DNA of 26,031 nucleotides, from assembly GCA_036897485.1 (NCBI GenBank), contig JAYMTF010001131.1, positions 1 to 26,031 of the forward strand, given 5' to 3'. Shown here one piece after another: positions 13,201-24,173 of this stretch. Each line of letters starts with the position of its first letter. Within the stretch, counting starts at the first letter, position 1. Made by a program: the position numbers and the translations under genes. The notes beneath the pieces are model-generated. The model saw only the letters and a list, made by a program, of their open reading frames with translations, ran no database searches and was not told the origin of the DNA. The stretch is from Pelargonium nanum. Its lineage: Eukaryota > Streptophyta > Magnoliopsida > Geraniales > Geraniaceae.

Positions 13201-14430
13201 CACAATCGAGTTGACTCGGTGAAACGGAGGGCGACCCTCGTGTAGAAATTTTGGTCTAGCGTTGGTGTATGTAGACTGCATGTGTGTCGCAAGGTGATTG
13301 GGGTTAAGCGAGAAAGAAAAATGTCATGTGGAAAGTTGAGGGCGAAAGGTCAGTGTGCATATGGGACACACGCCGCACATGCATGGAAGGTGCGTGAGTC
13401 ATGGTATATGTTCATTTTGTGTATTTTACATGCATTTTTGAGTTTTTTTAAATCCATTCGCTGTCAGATTTTATTTCGTTTGAACAATTCTTCTCGAAAT
13501 GTTCTCATCAAAATGGTGAACATTTTGGGCTCTTACGTGAGCTTCTATCTATCTTCGAGTTACACCCACCTTATAGGACTAGAGTTTTGATGCAGTGTTT
13601 TTGGTAAAATTTGAATAATGTTGTATTAGGCTATTTATTTGTGAAAAAACATTCGAAAGCATCAAATTTTCAACACTATTGACTATTAGCGAAATATTTT
13701 ATCGACGTGTGGCATTCAAAGACTTATAGATTACATAAAAATGTTGACAATTCCTTGGACAACCCAAAAAGAAGTGAGTAAATTAGATAAATTGGTGGCG
13801 CAATATCATGATATAATTAGTAATACGACATTCAAAATAAACACAGAAATTTGTTTATGATGTATACATAATCCAACGCCAATGTATTGATATATAAAAT
13901 CAAACCTATGCATGAGTCTATATTGATTTCCGTAGATATATATAAGTTAGACTATTTAAAATACTACATTGATGATACACACAGGTAGATAACCTCTTCC
14001 AATTAGTTTAGTCTAAGTAAAGAACAAATTCTATACAAATAAATATGTTAAAATCCTAATTATAAGAATCGATGTTGTTGCAATTAATGTTTATCTCATC
14101 AAAATCATACCATTAAACCAAGCTTCACATGTAACGCAATCTGCTGTCAATTTATGGTAAACCTGCATTGGAAGCAACCACATAATTAATATATGCATGG
14201 TCAACCAAGGTCAAAAGATTTTGACAGATGATAATATTGCAATATGAATAAATAACACAAGGAATGAGATAGATCTTGCCTAGCATTTATTAAGGCATTT
14301 ACCAAAATAGGTGCATCTTGGTTTCTTTGAGAATTTTGCAGTTTTAGAGACAATTGAACATGACACAACAACTTTAAAGATAAAAAAACTTTATGAAAAA
14401 CAATACATGCTTGACGCAAATTGTAGACAC
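13201..14430. other. Intergenic region, no gene seen
   Basis: The first 400 bp is GC-richer and may be more of the LINE remnant, but no motif is convincing. The rest is AT-rich DNA. The right end may include the 3' UTR of the NHL/LEA_2 gene, though no clear poly(A) signal was chosen. Confidence 0.35.
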
Positions 14431-14439
14431 CCATGGGTC

Positions 14440-14790
14440 ATAAACTGTGACACTGACACGATTCGAACACGACACAAATTTTAGTAGATTTAAGTTTTAT
14501 ATAATCGGATTCATACAAGAATATTATTGACTAACTCAATTTGTTTGACAATCGAGATGCGTTCGTGCTGAATCCAATGAGTCTTAAAACGAGTTGTGTA
14601 ACCTATTTATTAACACACATGTTTATGAATAAAAATGAAAAATATGACTCATATAAGTTAAACACGTCAGATATATATATCGGGTCGTGTCATGTGAATA
14701 GCAACCCATTATGTGAACAATCATGTTCGGTCCTATAATTTGAACCAAATTATTTAAATGTGTTAGTCGTTTCCATTCATAATTAAACGG
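14440..14790. repeat. ACACGA-rich dispersed repeat, degenerate
   Basis: GACACGATTCGAACACGACACAAATT near 14455, with GTTCGTG and GGGTCGTGTCATGTG downstream, resembles a widespread plant repeat rich in alternating ACACGA and TCGTGT. A similar patch lies at 16515-16645. I cannot assign a class. Confidence 0.35.
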
Positions 14791-14802
14791 TTCGTGTATG
14801 TG

Positions 14803-15429
14803 TCAGGTTACGTACCATTTGAAGACAGTAATGGTGCATTCGGGCATGGTGCCACCACCTTCAAGGTTCTTCAAGTTGGTGGCGGGACAGTCAACCCTCA
14901 CCGGAACCATCCCCATCCCCCCCCCGCCCGCCACAAACCCCACGCTCGCCTCCACCGCCACCTTCACCGCCAAATTCCCGCTCTTGAACCCCTCCGTCAC
15001 CTCCGCCTCCTCGCTCGGGTCCAGCAGCTCCCCGCCCGTCCGCGTCTCCAGCTTCAGGCTCTCCACCTCCCCGTGCTCCTGCTCAAACCCTCCCGCCGTC
15101 CCCGTCCCGAGGTTGATCCGCCCGTCCTTGCCGCCCTCCAGCGTGATGGTCGTCTCGCCATAGTTGATCCCAAGCAATCCATTGGGATTCTTAACCTCCA
15201 CCGTCGCGACGGTGTTGACGTCGAGGTGCGTGCCGTCCGGCTTCTTGGTCATGCTCAATTGCGAGACCTTCATGGACTTGAGGTCGAAGGTCGGAGGTTT
15301 CGGGTCGAACCAGAAGTAGAAGACGGCGACGGCGGCGAATGGGAGCAGAATGAGGACGAAGGTGAAGGCGCAGCAGCAGCAACAGCAGCTGCCGCACCCG
15401 TTTCGCGGCTTCCCCGCCCCTGCCGCCAT
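14803..15429 (-). CDS. NHL/LEA_2-type membrane protein
   Basis: A single-exon gene for 208 aa. The cysteine-rich N-terminus (GCGSCCCCCC, 11-20) precedes one transmembrane segment at about 21-41, followed by FDPKPPTFDL. The NDR1/HIN1-like family has this layout: short cytosolic tail, one membrane anchor, extracytosolic LEA_2/WHY domain. The core LEA_2 motif is VATVEVKNPNGLLGINYG (74-91), and a CTI..FKW end closes the domain. Relatives sit in the plasma membrane and act in defence, stress or plasmodesmatal transport; which applies here cannot be read from sequence. The cysteine run is a possible palmitoylation site (inference). The reading frame is much richer in GC than its surroundings. The first ATG just precedes the cysteine run and fits the family start. 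The C-terminus is taken as unspliced, but a GTACGT at the end could also serve as a donor. Confidence 0.87.
   Translation of the reverse strand: MAAGAGKPRNGCGSCCCCCCAFTFVLILLPFAAVAVFYFWFDPKPPTFDLKSMKVSQLSMTKKPDGTHLDVNTVATVEVKNPNGLLGINYGETTITLEGGKDGRINLGTGTAGGFEQEHGEVESLKLETRTGGELLDPSEEAEVTEGFKSGNLAVKVAVEASVGFVAGGGGMGMVPVRVDCPATNLKNLEGGGTMPECTITVFKWYVT
14911..14929 (-). other. G-quadruplex-prone tract inside the NHL/LEA_2 CDS
   Basis: The coding strand carries G3-C-G9-AT-G4, encoding a Gly-rich run near residues 167-174 (AGGGGMGM). The tract meets the simple four-run quadruplex rule. It is also a likely sequencing or indel hotspot, so frame accuracy here deserves attention. Confidence 0.5.
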
Positions 15430-15706
15430 ATATGTATAGGTATATGTATATGTATCGACTCACACAAACAGTACTTGAATAATTCCAAATAAAATCGATC
15501 AGATCGTTAAGAATGAATTAAGAAATTTGAAGGATTTGGAAATGAAATGGGAACCTTAATTTGGAGCAGAGCGAATTGCAGAGGCGGAGGATGGTGCGAG
15601 AGAAGATGGTGATAATTAGAAAATATAATTTAGGTGTTTGGCCTGAGAGAATGGCAGAGGTTCAATGCCCAGATTCACCCAATATTTCTTAATTCTCAAA
15701 GGTTCA

Positions 15707-15724
15707 TATATATATAGTTATATA
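15707..15724 (-). promoter_or_regulatory. Candidate TATA region of the NHL/LEA_2 gene
   Basis: Alternating TATATAACTATATATATA on the minus strand lies about 280 nt upstream of the start codon. It would imply a leader near 250 nt. A second TA-rich tract (15428-15453) lies immediately before the ATG and is too close to be the TATA box. Confidence 0.35.
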
Positions 15725-16500
15725 CAGCAACTCCAAAAACTCAAAATGCATTAATAGGATTGAATAGAACATAGACAGGACAAATTTAGCTTAAAAATTG
15801 TAATAATATTAGTTATTTTTTAAATTTTGAAATATTATTATATAAATAGAATACAATAAAATGTTTAAAATATTTTTTATATTGAAACTACAAATATAAA
15901 TGTATGGTACATAGAACGTGAGGGGAAACAAGAAAACATTCTAAACACCGGGAGCATGCGAGGTCGGTAGACGTAAAACCTCGGAGGTTGGCTACTTGGA
16001 GGTCGGCGGGACAAATAATATAGTGATTCTCATTTCGAGAAGAATATTGTTCGTTTGCCAATTTTCGATTGGGTTTTAAAAAATCTGTTATGTGTTGGGG
16101 TGTTTTCAATATTTAATTAATTATTCATTTGTTTTATTTCATTCTAGCATAAGCTACATTTATTATTCTTTAATTATTGGTAGGTATCAATTGTAAGATT
16201 ATTAGATCACTTTCATGTGGTGTGCCAAAGTGAATATAATTGAGAATTATACAATGTGCAATATATCAATAACAACAAGAAAAATCTAGTTTTGCCAGGG
16301 AAATTATACACCACCATCGCGCGAGTTTTTCTTTACATAGTTTCCATCAACTGTTGGCAGGCAAGCGAGTTTAGCTAGAGATTCATTGCAAAAATGAGAT
16401 TTGTTTTGCAAGGGGACCCTCACTAAATTATCAAGATATGTGGTTTTGCGATAGAATCCCTCACAACAATTGTAACTTGTAACACATAAATGAAAGCTAC
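15725..16500. other. Intergenic region, no gene seen
   Basis: AT-rich except for a GC-richer patch at 15940-16010 with repeated GAGGT and GGTCGG words. No coding or structural feature is supported. Confidence 0.35.
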
Positions 16501-16514
16501 AAATGACAATTCAT

Positions 16515-16645
16515 GTCGTAACACAACACACGAACACGAAATTATTGTGTTTGAACTCACACATGTCAAACATGTCAAACATGTTGAATAATATAGTGTC
16601 AAACTTGTCGGCTATATCATGCAAAATATGTTAGATTGTGTTCGT
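16515..16645. repeat. ACACGA/TGTCAAA-rich repeat patch
   Basis: AACACAACACACGAACACGAAATT at the left and GTTCGTGTCAACAC at the right are loosely inverted. A short tandem CATGTCAAA (16562-16580) lies between them. It resembles the patch at 14440-14790. Confidence 0.4.
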
Positions 16646-17085
16646 GTCAACACAGCTCATTTAGTTACCATGTTACATCTGTCGTGTTCTTGTTGGACCA
16701 TGCAACACACAAATCTAAAGCTACATTGCACTTTATTGACTCACTGTTTTCAGAATCGACACAAGACTTCCCAATTACTGTAATGTAAGATGGATGACGA
16801 GTAGCACCCAGTTCCATTAAGTTGTTCTTAATACGATTTCTCACCAGCTTTCCTCTGTTACATAGAAAACTGATTTTCAGGCTATATAACATTACCAACG
16901 ACCAGTTTTTACAAGTTCAAAAGGGTATAGTGATGTGGATGATAAAGGAATTTCAAAATCGAATAATATAAGTTTCTGGTATGGTAAAAGTTTCAGTCAC
17001 TTGCTGATAAACATGGCAGATTCTCATCTTTCATTAAAAAGTCAAAGCTTAACAAAAAATTCTACATTCCTTACATGATGGAAAG

Positions 17086-18293
17086 CTATACTCCTCGACG
17101 GTATTCTAATTGTCTTGTATTCTCTAGCAATACCTGCCAACCAAACCAACATAAAAATTACAATGAACCTCCAGGTGTAAACCAAGCATGACCTTAATAC
17201 ACGAAGAGACAAGATGCACATAATCTTCGACTTAATAAAGAGATCATTATGTTCTCACTTAAATTAATGGGAAGGCATTTTAATAAAATGGGAGATGTTT
17301 TTACCTCTCGAATATGATTTGCAACTGCCTTGCAGCCTTCTATTGCAAGTTGCATGACATTTTCAAAAATATCCATTGATAACTTCGCATCCATCTGTAT
17401 CAAAAACATAATATATGACTGATCCAAGACTAAACCTTATCATCTTTACATGGGTAATGACATTAACCTATAAAAGAAAACACCTAAATGCCAAGCTAAT
17501 TAGACTTCTGTTGAAGACTGGTAACAGTACAAGTATCCAAACTGCTTAAAATTCATTTGTTACGGAATATCATTTTCTCAAAATGGCTCTCAACCAGGCA
17601 ATTACCGCTTACTCAAATTTGATGCCAAGTTCCAAGAAAGACCAATGTCACCAATCAATAGCAGATGGATTATAGTTGAAAGAATGCCATATATCATATC
17701 TGTGTGCAAAGTTCATCTTCATAACTTCTTCTGAAGCATCAGAAAACCAATGCACACAATGTTTTACTGCCAATCTCAAGCTTGTAGGAAAAAAAAGGAA
17801 AATGTAAAAACTTTTTTTATATACAAACCTGAAGAAGCGTCACTTTGTCCAACTTGGGTAGAAATCCTACAGTGACATCAGCGCCTCCAGCACTATCTTC
17901 CATGTAGTTCAAATCTGTCCATGCAACAGAGACTCGACTCAAATTAACTCTTCAAACTAATGATATCATACGGAGTAAGATCTCAATTCCAAAACAAAAA
18001 TGTATATGTTAATGTTCAAGACTGCTGAAGAGATTAAACAAAAGAGCAGCATAAGAAACTACCTAGAAGAGGAGTGCTATTTAGATATCCAGCACTGCAG
18101 GAAGTAACAAGATCACGCATTGGAATTCCAGCATCCGCAAGGGCCAGTGTAGCAGCATTGATGCATGCAGATCTAGTTCCTGCAGAAAACGCAACGAAAT
18201 ACTAAGGAACCATTTTTTTACCTTCTACATACATTGACACAGCAGTTCTTACAAGGTTTTAACTGATGTATTTGGGTGTGTGTGTGCGCGCGC

Positions 18294-18328
<35 letters not shown>

Positions 18329-19980
18329 TCCAGAATGTATTTGGTTATAGCCAATTTTATTCCCTCTTTAACTTCAGATTTCCTATATACCTGCTACCCC
18401 AATGCACACATACATTTTCTGCTTTGCACAAAGCCAAAATATGTGAATTTTGTTTAAAAAATGATCAACATTCCTACTGCAGGGTAATGGGAAAGAGTTG
18501 AAAAAACTAACTATATAGAGCTATAGCACAACTGCTCAACTTCAGAACCCCTTCCACAATCTCAGTTTTATTGCTTAAATTGAAAATGAGAAGGCCAACA
18601 CGAAAGAATTGAATGAATGACACAAGTCCAAGAGCACTTTTCACTTTTTAGTTTAACTTACCGCCATCAGCTTGGAGAACTTGGACGAAAATATCTATCT
18701 GCACAACAACAAACAACTTTAGAGATAAAGTAACCAACAACTACTCATGTAAAAAAGTTTCTAAGGTGTACTAATAGAACCTGAGAATGAGGCATTAGGT
18801 GTGTCATTATGCACGCTTCCATTGTCTGGCGAATAACAAGAGATATCTCTGTGGATCGCCTTGAGTATCACCATAAAAAAGGAAGAAGAAAGAAATTGAG
18901 AGACTAGAAACAACATTATGACATGTATCATTCAAGAATATAAATTATAATTCGCAACTTTGAAATATCAATTTGATCTTCACATTTACTAAGTCTACAA
19001 AAACACTCATGGTCCATAAAAAGACAGAAATATTGACATTCTAATCAGACATTTTGTTCAAACATAGTAATGCCACAAACCACAATATACAGCAGATGCA
19101 CATTCAATGTCAGCAGTTTGAATGTGTATCTTGATCAGACGTCTTAAAGAGATGAAACAAATATCAAACAAAACAGCCAGTCAATCTAACCTATCCCCCT
19201 TGGGCCTTCTCATGCGATCTCCAGTACTAAAATTAGCCATGCTATACTCGCAGCGCACCTACAAAACAAAGAATGGGAAGAAATAAGTACTTTGAAATTA
19301 AATATCAACCCATCAAACACAGACGCACGTATAGAAAGAATATTACCAATGCATGGTCACTGACTTGTTGGCTCTTGCTTTGGATCTGAAAGAAAAAAGA
19401 AAAGATTATGGAAGTTGCCAAAATGCAATATGAGAGTAATTAACTAACCTTAACTAGATATTTGTGTTTATAATGATTTCCACTCAAAACAAGGACTTAG
19501 ATATGTACCGTTAAATTGCATTGACCTTGCAATACAAAAATTATTTCAAATTTGAAAATCATGATAAAAGAATAAATCAAAGGGTACCTCTCTGGGGCCA
19601 TACACAGCAGCAATGACTTTGGTGTTACCCATCTCGAAAACAGCTGAACTGAAAACGAAACCCAAAGTAAATTGGACTAAATTCACCTCCAATATGTATG
19701 AACGATTTATTTGGAGAACAGAAAAAAGAATGATCAGCGGAAAGGAATAAGTAATAACTAAAGTACCCATCTGCTTTAGCAACAGCTCCTATCTCTGCTC
19801 GAATTTGCCTCATCTGGAAGCACAAAAACAAGCACGTAAAGTCTAAAAGAGCAATAAAAGAAGTGAATATAATATGAAACTAATAAGATGAAAATAAAAA
19901 CTGCTAGAGATTGAAAGAAAGTATACTTCCATGGGGCGGCGACCATCTAAGCGAAGTCCTTCAGGGCTCACATACTCCAT
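17086..19980 (-). CDS. RRP41: Exosome complex core subunit RRP41 (RNase PH fold)
   Basis: Eleven coding exons: 19927-19980, 19767-19813, 19588-19648, 19347-19385, 19191-19258, 18781-18859, 18662-18698, 18063-18179, 17829-17914, 17305-17394 and 17086-17133. They sum to 726 nt, giving 241 aa, which I recall as the Arabidopsis RRP41 length. All introns are GT-AG and every phase matches. RRP41 forms the exosome ring with five other RNase PH-like subunits and acts in 3'-to-5' RNA processing and decay in nucleus and cytosol. Recognisable blocks are LRLDGRRP (9-16), [10 protein letters not shown] (18-27), [12 protein letters not shown] (34-45), YGPRE (50-54), the phosphate-contact motif GGTRSA (128-133), [14 protein letters not shown], and acidic D174 and D180 where active archaeal Rrp41 has its catalytic aspartates. 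This suggests the phosphorolytic site is kept, as reported for plant exosomes. The start is set by homology. Confidence 0.97.
18276..18326. repeat. Compound (GT)n(GC)n(GA)n microsatellite
   Basis: About 51 bp of GT, then GC, then GT and GA dinucleotides in the RRP41 intron between the exons at 18662-18698 and 18063-18179. Read on the gene's strand it is a TC-rich tract about 97 nt upstream of the 3' acceptor. Confidence 0.85.
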
Positions 19981-20690
19981 CGCTTTAAGCTATGCCTTAA
20001 ACAGATATAGAGATGAGAAACAAGACCGAATAGAATGACCTTAGGCCGCTTGCAATACTACATTATACTATTGAATCTTCGAAAAAGTACTCCCCATATA
20101 GTATGGCATAATTCTCAACCCCAAATTATTCTCAACTCAATTTTCTTTAATCCTTAAATTGTCTCTGATAAGTAATACCTCCATTAGTCTAGTAAGTAGT
20201 AATCAATACTGTGTGTGAATAAACCAAATATTCTGGTCTAATAATAAAAAACCTGCAAGAAGAGTTTTAACAAAAAAAAAAACCTAAGCCTTCACAACAA
20301 AGAGTTACTTTTACTCCATATCAGTCCGAGATTCCTCTTCAATTTGAATCCAATCAAAAATCAATAACAGCAACAATTTACAGAGAATTCAGATTTTCTT
20401 TTCTTTCTTAATGTCAGACAATATGCCAAAACACCAACGGTACGAAACCCAAATTTTACCACTTCCTTCCAAAACTTACATCTACACCGTGAAGGCGGCG
20501 GGTCGTCGGAAGTTGTATCCCACCGCATAACACAAAAAAAATTAAAAAAAATAATTAAAACCTTACAGGAATGTTGTAGGCTGAAGGCGAGGCTAACGGA
20601 GAGAACTTCGCCGGAGGTTTCAAACGGCCGATGAGCCTGAACGGTCGACAACAGCAGTGGAGCTTTTCTCTAGCAATGGTGGTTACTGTG
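19981..20690 (-). other. RRP41 5' leader with probable intron
   Basis: On the minus strand an acceptor (TTTAAGGCATAG before CTTAAAGCG-ATG) sits just upstream of the start codon. A good donor, CCT|GTAAGG, occurs at 20566-20565, after a GC- and CT-rich stretch (20567-20690) that looks like a leader exon. The 19990-20566 stretch between them is AT-rich like the other introns. This fits a 5' UTR intron of about 575 nt. It is inferred from splice-site sense and composition only. Confidence 0.45.
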
Positions 20691-20720
20691 TTAAGAGGAA
20701 GAAGAGAACTCGTGAGGGCT

Positions 20721-20726
20721 ACGCGT
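20721..20726. promoter_or_regulatory. ACGCGT motif upstream of RRP41
   Basis: Palindromic ACGCGT matches the CGCG-box consensus and lies about 35 bp beyond the presumed leader start. This is a single motif match. Confidence 0.25.
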
Positions 20727-20819
20727 GGGAATATTCATAGATAGCTGAGGGTAATTTTGGAAACGAAATAATCTCTGACCTAAAATAAAATAGCCAGCCA
20801 CTTGGGCCACGGTTGGTCA

Positions 20820-20965
20820 ATATTTGAAAGCTCAAACATCAAATTTTTCAAGCATTAAATTGGGTCGGAAAACGAAATTCATTATTCAAGGACTATTTTG
20901 TGTTAAAAAATATTTAGAGACTAAATTGGGTAAAAACACGAAAGTTCAGAAATAATTTTGTTTTA
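20820..20965. repeat. Dispersed repeat, copy 1 (TTTAGAGACTAAATTGGG family)
   Basis: TTTAGAGACTAAATTGGGT, AACACGAAAGTTCA and a following AATAATTTTG are closely matched at 25765-25810 (TTTAGAGACTAAATTAGA, AACACGAAAGTTCA), and more distantly at 2133-2210. The class is unknown. No terminal repeats were recognised. The copy sits in the short gap between RRP41 and the epimerase gene. Confidence 0.5.
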
Positions 20966-21250
20966 TGGTACGAAGAATTATAAGTAACTTGTAAAGTGAT
21001 TTGTTTGTTTGTTTTTGGTTGTTGTTAATGTGTTTTTTTACTACTCAAATGGGCTCTATTTGACATGATCAAAAGATGAAGATGACAAAGCTAAATGCAT
21101 AGCTTTCCTGATTTTAAGTTGATGAACACATTTTACAGTATAGTAGTACACTGACTAGAGCATAGCACCCACAACAACTACAGCAATGCAATTAGTTACA
21201 ACAAGAAATGAAGCAGTCCCAGTCTTTTCCATTCCTCAAAAACCTGCACT

Positions 21251-24173
21251 CTAAAGATCGATGTGCTCGCTGCAGAAACTTGAAGGCACAACTGAGAGAT
21301 CCAACCTCCCTGTCCACTCTTCCCCCGGCTTCAATGTGATCGCCTTCTCGATTGCTGCTGCATTCACACATAGCATCTGTTTGTACTCCTCATCGCCAAA
21401 ATCCGACATTGATTTTGATTTCTTCTCCCACGGATTCCAAACAACTGTATTACGTACCACAAGACAAGTACGCAAGAGAGACATCATTTACCATCAGACA
21501 TCAACAACTCGGTAACTATCATTGCGCATTAATATGATGCCTATTTTAAGTTTTAGACCAACTTATGCATGCAATTGGAAAAGAGTTATTTAGTATTCTC
21601 CATGAATAGTTGGCAGCTTACCGACATCAGGTAGCCCTTCCTTTTTTATAACGTATGTCCGTTTCCTTTCATGATCCAAAACAGCAATGACATTCGGAGA
21701 ACTAAGATATACACGATCCAGCTACGAAAGAAAAATAAATATTAGCGTGACCACTTCAAGCCAGATATGATACCCGCATAATGATAAATTCTCCAAATTG
21801 AATAATGAGAAGTGAAAGTATCACTTTGTTGTAATTTTTTAATTTATAATTTAACATGTTAATACGGCCTTACTTCCATTATTGTCTACATTCCTGATTC
21901 CAAAAGACCCATCTCTAATTCTAAACGGCCAATGTAACTTCTAACATGTCAGAATCAAACAGAAGTCAAGAAATTACCTCAGATTCAAAAGTTATCGCAT
22001 CACCTTGCTCTGTAAAACGTTCTCTTTGCCAGAGGTTGTCTAGGTAGTCAAGAGTCTCTAGCCCTTCAATTCTCACTTCACTGTGGAAAAAATCCATATT
22101 AGCCCAAGTCTACACTTCGTATCTTAACTATAAGCATTTTAGTAAAAACGCACTCTTATTTGGTTGGGGAGAAAAGTATCAAATAGCAATGGAAACCTTA
22201 TGCTACATCCATATCATAACAACAACTATCATTAAGAAAGCGATGTTTTTTAAAAGTCAAAATCAAAGTATCCAGATTTCAAAAGCAAAAAAATCTTGAG
22301 TAAAGCAAATAATATTCCATACCTTATGTCAGAAACTGACAAATATGTGTGATATGCAAATGAAAAATTGAATGGTTTTCCATTGATGTTTCTAACACGT
22401 GATATCAAGATAAGATTTCCATCTGTTGCAAGGCACACCCTTAAACGGAATTCAAAACTGAAAGAAGAGAACAAGTTGTGTTAGAAGTAGAGATTATACA
22501 ATTGAAGGTTTTTTATGACGTATTTCTACCAAAATTATTCTAAACATTTTCCTTGATTTCAAAGGAATGAATTCAGCATCCCATGTGTAGAAAATTTTAC
22601 AAGTTAGTAAAATTTTAGAATCGGCCAATACCTCACAGTTTTAGCCATGAAAATGTAAACTCACAAGCACACAGATTATAAATCTTCACCTAATTCTTTA
22701 ATCTAAGAGAAACTGTAATAGGGAAAGGAAAACTCAATATAATAGAATACATTATTTTGATACCGACACTTCACCTTTTGTTGTATGAGATAAAAATAAA
22801 AAAATAAAAAAACAATATATCTACAGTGTCCATATTCATACCTATGTGGCCAGCACTTCAGGTCTTCTTCAGATGGTTTAAGTAGTAGATCTACAAAGGA
22901 TTTTCCATGATAATCATTTGGCTGCAGAGGTGGAGGAGTCTCATCAATGGTCCAAATCCGGTTTCTTGCAAATCCATGCTGATCTAGTAATCCACAGTTC
23001 CCGAACTTCATAAAAATTGGCAAAGAACACGTCAATAACATATGATTTTTGAGATAGCAGGACGTATCAATATTGGAAAGAATTGCTGAGAAACCTGTGG
23101 GAAACATATAGGTATGCCTCCACGCAGTGCTTTAGGGGACTTAAAGAGTGCCTGCAATTGATAAAAGCCAGGTAAATCAATCAGTCATGCAGTCAAGTAT
23201 GAAAAATTGGTTCTAACTATCTTAGCCACTAAAACACTTCTGACACTCAACTGAAGACAACACCTTTGATTACCTGCTATATATTTAATCAACAGGTTCT
23301 AGCATTTCTTTTCACTTTCAAATTTATAAATTTTACTTTTCAAAGATAATAGAACACATAAATACCTTCCCGTGAATTAAAGCCAAGACCTCGCCCCTCT
23401 AGGAGGAGGGAGATACCAGAAAGTCTAGCAGTATCAAGTTTTAGAACTTGATCAAACACTATTTTGGCGTGGTATTAATGGGATATGGTCCACCTAATGT
23501 CCAATGGGTTACCAATTTGTAATTCCAACAGCAAATTCCATCAGATGCGGAAGTAAAAGCCACAATGCAAGAAAGACCGACTGCCTTAACAGCAACATAC
23601 TTGGTTCATCTTGAACTTACATAGATTAGATTTGTGTTACAAAGTTAACGGATGGGTGCGACTGTAAGTTGTAGAATACCATATCAGCTCTTATTTAATA
23701 GTGCAATATTTCTAAATAACGCAAAGTTTTTAGGTAATCAATGATTCGAATAACTAAATTAAAAATATCAACCTCAGAGAACCATACCTTACTACTAGTG
23801 AATAAGAGTTCTTCCCCTTGCTCATTCCTCCATGAAGTGACTTGTCCACCGTGCAAGCTAACCTATATCATTGAAATAGAAATTGTAAATAAAAGGAAAT
23901 AAACCGAGTTAATTTACACCCAATAAAACATAATTAAATGTGTTTATCGCCCATTCAACACAAGTTTCTTGCTAAGGATCAATACAAGAGGAGAAACATT
24001 TAATTCTTCGCTTCAAATAAAGGACTTTCAAAGAGGGAAATAAACTAAGGATAGGATCTCACCCGTGCCGACGCTCCATGTGAATTCCTCAGCTCGACCT
24101 GTTCGATCCCATTCCAATCTTTTGTAACTTCAATTGCCGCTCTATAATCCCAAACTGCCGCTGAATGCCCCAT
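21251..24173 (-). CDS. Aldose 1-epimerase-like, probable glucose-6-phosphate 1-epimerase
   Basis: Eight coding exons: 24063-24173, 23788-23862, 23095-23151, 22842-23005, 22323-22457, 21978-22080, 21622-21721 and 21251-21444. They total 939 nt, giving 312 aa, with all GT-AG introns in phase. The galactose-mutarotase-like beta-sandwich of hexose-6-phosphate epimerases (EC 5.1.3.15) interconverts the alpha and beta anomers of glucose 6-phosphate. Family blocks run in order: VSLHGGQVTSWR (38-49), LFTSSKALFKSPKALRGGIP, FPQFGNCGLLDQHGFARN (catalytic-type His91), FSFAYHTYLSVSDI (His172), VWNPWEKK, and LKPGEEWTGRLDLSVV. The position I align with the catalytic acid (yeast YMR099C Glu264, in CxE) is Asn276 (LCVNAAAIEK). 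No transit peptide is seen, so it is probably cytosolic. The start precedes a typical MGHSAAVWD N-terminus. Substrate assignment rests on family membership. Confidence 0.93.

Noticed and set aside
14794-15492. Open frames of up to 232 codons antisense to the NHL/LEA_2 gene
   Set aside because: Arg/His/Pro/Leu-rich translation with no domain, opposite a frame with a membrane segment and LEA_2 motif.
18266-18501. Open frames across the GA microsatellite
   Set aside because: They are made by the dinucleotide repeat and lie inside a well-defined RRP41 intron.
20361-20651. Possible small ORF or uORF in the RRP41 leader
   Set aside because: The frame starts at TTG rather than ATG and runs straight through a good splice donor into intron-like sequence.
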